From an uncultured Bryobacterales bacterium (GTDB taxonomy: Bacteria > Acidobacteriota > Terriglobia > Bryobacterales > Bryobacteraceae): DNA of 8,330 bases. The notes beneath the pieces are model-generated. The model had not been told where the DNA came from. It made no database searches and saw nothing but the letters and a program-made list of their open reading frames with translations. Location: NCBI GenBank assembly GCA_937959285.1, contig CALGAR010000100.1, forward strand, positions 1 through 8,330, given 5' to 3'. The position numbers and the translations under genes were made by a program. This document shows, in pieces, positions 4,397 through 8,330 of this stretch (positions are counted from its first letter, which is position 1; each line of letters begins with the position of its first letter).

Positions 4397-6343
4397 ACCT
4401 CCCCTGACGGGTTTTATTAGTGGAACTGATTGCTCGGGAGCCTGGAACCGATCTTCTCCCCGCCCCAGCAGATAGACATCCCCCCAAATCTGCAAATTGA
4501 GCAGCCGCCAAATCTTATCCGTAGCATCTTCAAATCCGGACAGGTGCCGTTCAAGCAGTCCGGACAGTGCCTGGGGATCCACACAGTCGGCCAAAATTCC
4601 GTGCCGGGACCGGAGCAGTTCATAGAGCGGCGCAGCGCTGGGCGAAGCCAGCCAGTCCCGCAACGGGGTAGGGAAGCCCATCTTCCTGCGATAGACGATC
4701 TCGCGCGGCAGCAAGTCCTCCACTGCCCGCTTGAAGAGATACTTGCCGGTTCCCTTGCGAATCTTCAGCCCGGCGGGAACCCGCGACGCAAATTCTACAA
4801 GCGGATGGTCGAGCAACGGCACCCTGCTTTCGATCGAACACGCCATGCTCATCTGGTCCTGCTTCATCAGCAGCTCTACCAGATACGTCTTCTGGTCTGC
4901 GTAAAGCATGCGATCCAGCAGAGATGCTCCGGATCGTGATTCCCACCAGCTCAGGAAACCCGCGTACGGGGATCCCGTGTCCTTCCGCAAACTTCGCTGC
5001 TCGTCTGCCGAGAACGCTGAGTAAAAATTGTCCAGGTACAGCGATTCGAGGTTCTCGCTTTTTACGAGAAACGTGTGGCCGAGCTTTCGCCGGAGCCCGG
5101 CTGACAGCAACGGCGTCGTAGCAATGCGCCTGCGCACCCAGGACCGCAAGACCGGCGGGATGACTTTATATCGCTCCATCCAACGGCGATTCTCCAGATA
5201 CAACCGGTAGCGCGAGTACCCGGCGAAGAGTTCATCGCTGCCCTCGCCCGTCAGAACGACCTTGACGGTTTTCGATGCCAGGCGGGAGACGAAATAGAGA
5301 GACACGCTGGACGGCCACGTGATCGGTTCATCCTCGTGCCAGATCAGGCAGGGCAGGGAATTAAAGAACTCCTCCATGCCCACGGTCACCTCATGGTGAT
5401 CCGTTTGCAGCACGCCGGCTACTGTTCGGGCATAACTGAGCTCGCTGTAGGACGCCTCCCGGTAGCCAACCGAGAATGTCTTCACTTTGCCCGCAACCAT
5501 TCGCGTCATGAGAGCCGCAATCGCGCTGGAATCGACACCACCGCTCAGGAAGACCCCTAGCGGAACGTCGCTCATCAGGCGCATTCGTACCGTCTCTTCC
5601 AGACGCTGCCGGCACTCCGCAACCCATTCCGATTCATCACGGTCTTCCGTTGCCTCGGGCTTCGGCACATCCCAATACTGCCGGACTTCCCACTGCACTC
5701 CGTCCGGATCTACCTGGACTTCCATCGTGTGTCCCGGCATGAGCTTGCGAATCCCGCGAAACATGGTCTGTTCCCTGCTCAGGTATCCGAACGCGAGATA
5801 CTCCGGCAGGGTGGATGGCTCAAGCTCCGCGCGAATCGCCGGGTGCGTCAGTAGCGCCTTGATCTCAGAGGCGAACACCAAGGCGCGGCCGTCGGACCAC
5901 CAATAGAACGGCTTGATACCCAGCCTGTCCCGGGCACAGAATAGGCGTCGGTGTTTCCGATCCCAGATTGCAAAGGCAAACATACCTCGGAACCGGGTGA
6001 CGCAGGAGGAACCATACTCCTCGTAAGCGTGCAGGATTGTCTCGGTGTCCGAACGGCTTTTATATCGATGCCCCGCAGCTTCGAGATCGGCCCGGAGATC
6101 GGCATGATTGAAGATCTCCCCGTTGTAGCTGATCCAGAGGCTGCCATCCTCATTGCACATCGGCTGCTGACCGGTGGCAAGGTCAACGATGCTCAAACGC
6201 CGATGGCCGAGGGCGCAAACGTCATCAACGTAGAACCCATCGGCATCCGGACCACGATGCCGGAGGATCACGGTCATCCGCTGAATGAGAGGTTCTAAAG
6301 AAGCGGAACGGGTGGAGTCAGCGATTCCGGCAATTCCGCACAC
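4370..6343 (-). CDS. asnB: Asparagine synthase (glutamine-hydrolysing), exopolysaccharide-cluster type
   Basis: A 657-residue two-domain amidotransferase. The N-terminal class II glutaminase domain (about 2-190) starts with Cys2, the nucleophile exposed after Met removal, which fixes the GTG start; LRHRGPDADG (27-36) and YNGEIFNH (73-80) are conserved there. The synthetase domain (about 240-620) has the PP-loop SGGVDSSA (267-274), which adenylates the substrate, and the conserved LTGEGSDELFAGY (364-376). Ammonia from glutamine would be used to amidate aspartate or, in polysaccharide clusters, possibly a sugar acid; paralogues of this kind are common in exopolysaccharide and exosortase loci. 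A strong Shine-Dalgarno sequence (GGGAGGTGA) sits just upstream. It follows the ligase gene by 13 bp in one operon. The last 20 or so residues, including DVMTAPTI, are encoded by the GTCATAWCG repeat region and look like a tail acquired from the adjacent element. Confidence 0.93.
   Translation of the reverse strand: MCGIAGIADSTRSASLEPLIQRMTVILRHRGPDADGFYVDDVCALGHRRLSIVDLATGQQPMCNEDGSLWISYNGEIFNHADLRADLEAAGHRYKSRSDTETILHAYEEYGSSCVTRFRGMFAFAIWDRKHRRLFCARDRLGIKPFYWWSDGRALVFASEIKALLTHPAIRAELEPSTLPEYLAFGYLSREQTMFRGIRKLMPGHTMEVQVDPDGVQWEVRQYWDVPKPEATEDRDESEWVAECRQRLEETVRMRLMSDVPLGVFLSGGVDSSAIAALMTRMVAGKVKTFSVGYREASYSELSYARTVAGVLQTDHHEVTVGMEEFFNSLPCLIWHEDEPITWPSSVSLYFVSRLASKTVKVVLTGEGSDELFAGYSRYRLYLENRRWMERYKVIPPVLRSWVRRRIATTPLLSAGLRRKLGHTFLVKSENLESLYLDNFYSAFSADEQRSLRKDTGSPYAGFLSWWESRSGASLLDRMLYADQKTYLVELLMKQDQMSMACSIESRVPLLDHPLVEFASRVPAGLKIRKGTGKYLFKRAVEDLLPREIVYRRKMGFPTPLRDWLASPSAAPLYELLRSRHGILADCVDPQALSGLLERHLSGFEDATDKIWRLLNLQIWGDVYLLGRGEDRFQAPEQSVPLIKPVRGGDVMTAPTI
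4393..4418 (+). terminator. Weak candidate terminator after the parA operon
   Basis: CGTCA (4393-4397) and TGACG (4405-4409) form a 5-bp stem with a 7-nt loop, followed by GGTTTTATT. The stem is short, so this is only a tentative intrinsic terminator. It lies inside the 3' end of the convergent asnB gene. Confidence 0.3.
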
Positions 6344-6346
6344 TCA

Positions 6347-6355
6347 TCACCTCCC
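6347..6355 (-). promoter_or_regulatory. Strong Shine-Dalgarno site of asnB
   Basis: GGGAGGTGA on the minus strand lies 3 bases before the GTG start at 6343, within the 13-bp gap after the ligase stop. It supports the GTG start, which places Cys at residue 2 as the glutaminase chemistry requires. Confidence 0.75.
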
Positions 6356-6356
6356 G

Positions 6357-7772
6357 TTACCAAACACTCTTCAGCGATGAGACAGCGGCAAATTGTTGTG
6401 CGGCAGCGGCAGTGAACGCTGGCGAAATCCCTTGTTTAGAAAGGGCTGCTGCTTCCTTTTCTGAAATCCTGTCAATCAGGACGGCTAACCCGGCGAATGC
6501 AAAGGCATGGACCTGATAGGCAATACTCAGAAAGAAGGCAAAGACGGCAAACCCGAGAAAAGATATCTGGATCGCGGAGGCAGCTTCCACAATCGATCGC
6601 GAAACAGGATGCTGTGACATCATATGCCTCCTTCTCGCTCTCATCGTAAGCCGGAGGGTCTGCCCCAGAATCAGCAGATAAAAGACCAAGGCGGGAATTC
6701 CGCACTCGCTCGATACTTGAGTGTAGGCGTTGTGCGTCACCTTCCATGGAGCCCACTCATCCCGCTTCTTGTGCTCCTCCGCCATCGCCACAGGAAACAT
6801 TCCCGGCCCGACCCCGAAGAGTGGATTCTTTATTGTGAGTCTGATGCTCTGCTTCAGAAGCTCTTTGCGGGATTGTGCTGATAATGCCGCACTCTCCTGT
6901 GATGCCAGCACACTTTCGTTCTCGACGTTGTCTGTCGTCACGCTAAAGATAGTCAGGTAGCGATACCTCACTTCTCCAGGCAGCACAATAAATGCACTTA
7001 CCAGAGTGACGAGAGCCACTATCATCAGCTTTGCTTTAGTGGCAATCGAGCTCCGTACAAACGCGACCAGAAACATCGCTCCGCCGGCAATCATCCCGCC
7101 GCGGGATCCAGTCTTAACAATGCTGATCAGAAATGGGATCACGCCAAGACAACCGAGCAGATAGAGGGGCCCCTTCCACTGGCGGATCGAAACAATCCAG
7201 AACGGCAAACCCATCAGGAGTACTTGTGCGAGGTCGTTCGGATTGGCATAAACCCCTTGCTGCAATGCCAAACGCTGGGCAGCGAAAGTTGCCATGAAAA
7301 GGCTGAGGACTGCGAAAACGAGAAAAGCCCAACCGAAAACCCGCATCACTCGCTGCATGGCCGCCAAACTCATTCCGCCCAGCCCGGCAAGAGGAAAAAA
7401 AACAGCTGCGGCCATCATTGTGTTCCGCACTACCTGGACGCTTCCGCCCTTCCATACGCTGAACGGAACCGAGAAGCACATCCATCCGAGGAACGCAACG
7501 ATCATGATCCCGGTGAATGTATTCAAAGCCCGGGGAACAGCGCCGCTCAGAAACGCAGCCGCCATTGACATCAGAAAAAGGATGGCCGGAATGTGCAGTC
7601 CCGTCAGAACGAAATCGACGGCACGGCTATAAATCACGAAGAGATAGATAAGGAAGAGAGTCAGAGCGAATGTCTGGCCGGCAGTGGCAAGATCGGGGGC
7701 CTTGGCGTTCAGCCTGTTTGGCGGCTCGAACAGGTCCTGGGGCTGCAGATTGGTCGTGTTGTGATACTTCAT
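6357..7772 (-). CDS. O-antigen ligase/polymerase family membrane protein (Wzy_C)
   Basis: A 471-residue polytopic inner-membrane protein. About ten to twelve hydrophobic segments are visible, for example near residues 35-50, 58-78, 85-105, 115-135, 145-165, 180-197, 203-218, 247-264, 355-375 and 402-435. A large hydrophilic, presumably periplasmic loop (about 265-350) is typical of the WaaL/Wzy superfamily. Family motifs include TGSRGGMIAG (221-230) before the loop and GVGPGMFP (320-327) with THNAYTQVSSECGIP (346-360) after it. Such proteins join undecaprenyl-linked glycan to lipid A or polymerise repeat units; sequence alone does not tell which. Given the exopolysaccharide context a Wzy-like polymerase is plausible. 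The ATG overlaps the stop of the upstream heparinase-like gene (ATGA), and asnB follows by 13 bp. Confidence 0.88.
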   Translation of the reverse strand: MKYHNTTNLQPQDLFEPPNRLNAKAPDLATAGQTFALTLFLIYLFVIYSRAVDFVLTGLHIPAILFLMSMAAAFLSGAVPRALNTFTGIMIVAFLGWMCFSVPFSVWKGGSVQVVRNTMMAAAVFFPLAGLGGMSLAAMQRVMRVFGWAFLVFAVLSLFMATFAAQRLALQQGVYANPNDLAQVLLMGLPFWIVSIRQWKGPLYLLGCLGVIPFLISIVKTGSRGGMIAGGAMFLVAFVRSSIATKAKLMIVALVTLVSAFIVLPGEVRYRYLTIFSVTTDNVENESVLASQESAALSAQSRKELLKQSIRLTIKNPLFGVGPGMFPVAMAEEHKKRDEWAPWKVTHNAYTQVSSECGIPALVFYLLILGQTLRLTMRARRRHMMSQHPVSRSIVEAASAIQISFLGFAVFAFFLSIAYQVHAFAFAGLAVLIDRISEKEAAALSKQGISPAFTAAAAQQFAAVSSLKSVW

Positions 7773-8330
7773 TTTGTAAAAGTCGTCGAAGACGAAAACT
7801 GCAGAGACACCGGGGACTGCTTGCCCCGCATTATATCAACCTGCACTTTCGTACCCTGTCGAATCTGAATGAACTCCGCGTCTCCCGCCAAGTCGATCAC
7901 CGAAGCCAGCCGCCAGGGCAAAGGCACATGATGCCGGCACACAATGACAGGGGCTGGCTCTTTCTGTCCGAAGACACGGGAGCGCCATCCGAAGGACTCT
8001 TCGGCCTTCACTAGGATCTCACCGGAAGATTCAACTACCAGGCGGGCATTGGGACCGATGGCAAAGCAGGAATCCCGGATTCTCTCAACAGAAAGCCCTG
8101 GATGCCAAAACTGTTCTATCAGGTGTTCTCCCCCTGGTCCTTCAATCTCATCGAGAATGACGAAAAGATTTGGCTTCCAGAAGCGGACAAAGCGTCGGTG
8201 AGAAATGCCGCTTCCGTGCAGGCAGAGTGCCTCAACCGAATCCTCCTGCTCATTCGATTGCCAGTGCAGTAGCTTCACCTGCGGCTTCTCGATCCAACGG
8301 AAAGGCCCCGCCGGCTTTGCCTGATCCTTG
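7769..8330 (-). CDS. Heparinase II/III-family protein, C-terminal fragment
   Basis: The reading frame is open to the right edge of the window, so only about the last 186 residues are seen. A GTG at 8278 is in frame but is probably an internal valine. The segment HGSGISHRRFVRFWKPNLFVILDEIEG and the following GEHLIEQFWHPG resemble the C-terminal beta-sandwich of heparinase II/III and alginate-lyase-like proteins, where a His-Arg strand is followed by a (V/I)xDE strand and a hydrophobic (F/W)H.P turn. These are usually exported polysaccharide lyases with an (alpha/alpha)-toroid N-terminus, outside this window. In exopolysaccharide loci they commonly lie beside O-antigen ligase and AsnB genes and are thought to trim or modify the polymer. 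Its TGA overlaps the ATG of the ligase gene. The family assignment is by pattern only. Confidence 0.7.
   Translation of the reverse strand, partial: KDQAKPAGPFRWIEKPQVKLLHWQSNEQEDSVEALCLHGSGISHRRFVRFWKPNLFVILDEIEGPGGEHLIEQFWHPGLSVERIRDSCFAIGPNARLVVESSGEILVKAEESFGWRSRVFGQKEPAPVIVCRHHVPLPWRLASVIDLAGDAEFIQIRQGTKVQVDIMRGKQSPVSLQFSSSTTFTK

Larger units (their letters stand above)
150..4415. mobile_element. Putative integrated element: tyrosine recombinase, toxin-antitoxin, ParA module
   Basis: This stretch holds the genes that do not belong to polysaccharide synthesis: recombinase, Doc toxin with AbrB-like antitoxin, and a ParA operon with several small DNA-binding proteins. It is bounded on the left by the wecB stop and on the right by asnB, both polysaccharide genes. 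Recombinase plus addiction module plus partition ATPase is typical of integrated plasmids or integrative elements. No transposase, conjugation gene or clear replication initiator is seen. No convincing terminal repeat was found; a 7-bp direct repeat GATTGCT (149-155 and 4428-4434) is the only flanking match noticed and could be chance. The boundaries are approximate and inferred from gene content. Confidence 0.5.

Noticed and set aside
4430..4939. A 169-codon + strand open frame opposite asnB
   Set aside because: It mirrors the conserved synthetase domain, has no ribosome binding site worth noting and shows no family features.
8276..8278. GTG at 8278 as the start of a 169-residue protein
   Set aside because: The frame stays open upstream to the window edge and the visible domain is only the C-terminal part of a larger heparinase-like family.
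1..8330. tRNA, rRNA, CRISPR array or insertion sequence
   Set aside because: I saw no tRNA-like attachment site, no regularly spaced repeat-spacer array and no transposase in the window.

Overview
The window appears to be bacterial chromosome in which a compact accessory element (about 150 to 4415) is wedged into an exopolysaccharide or surface-polysaccharide gene cluster. The DNA is moderately GC-rich, starts include GTG, and Shine-Dalgarno sites are present. The mix of a heparinase II/III-like protein, an O-antigen ligase/polymerase and an AsnB-type amidotransferase is typical of Gram-negative exopolysaccharide loci. Acidobacteriota would fit, but nothing in the sequence proves the taxon.

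Left edge (1-149, + strand): the last 48 codons of a UDP-N-acetylglucosamine 2-epimerase (WecB family), which makes UDP-ManNAc for polysaccharides. Right part (4370-8330, - strand): a tightly packed operon running right to left. It holds the C-terminal part of a heparinase II/III-family protein, a membrane O-antigen ligase/polymerase (4-bp overlap) and a glutamine-hydrolysing asparagine synthase (13-bp gap, strong ribosome binding site).

Between them lie two divergent arms of an apparent mobile or plasmid-derived element. The left arm (154-1762, - strand) is an AbrB/MazE-like antitoxin, a Doc-type Fic toxin and a tyrosine recombinase. They lie end to end behind one candidate promoter that contains a near-perfect palindrome. 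The right arm (1979-4392, + strand) is a helix-turn-helix/coiled-coil protein, a small MerR/excisionase-like HTH protein, a ParA ATPase and a winged-helix protein with a long disordered N-terminus. No canonical ParB and no recognisable replication initiator is present. The 216-bp divergent control region (1763-1978) holds a perfect 16-bp inverted repeat and a cluster of CGATA boxes.

The most interesting signal is a repeated site, GTCATAWCG. It occurs five times, plus one degenerate copy, only between 2482 and 4396. It brackets the small HTH-parA-wHTH operon, sits inside the wHTH gene, and overlaps the stop codons of three genes. Two of the occurrences are inverted pairs of exactly the same 29-bp span. 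I infer a centromere or operator set for an unusual ParA partition (or regulatory) system whose DNA-binding partner is not ParB. The ParA also carries arginine in place of the signature lysine of the deviant Walker A motif.
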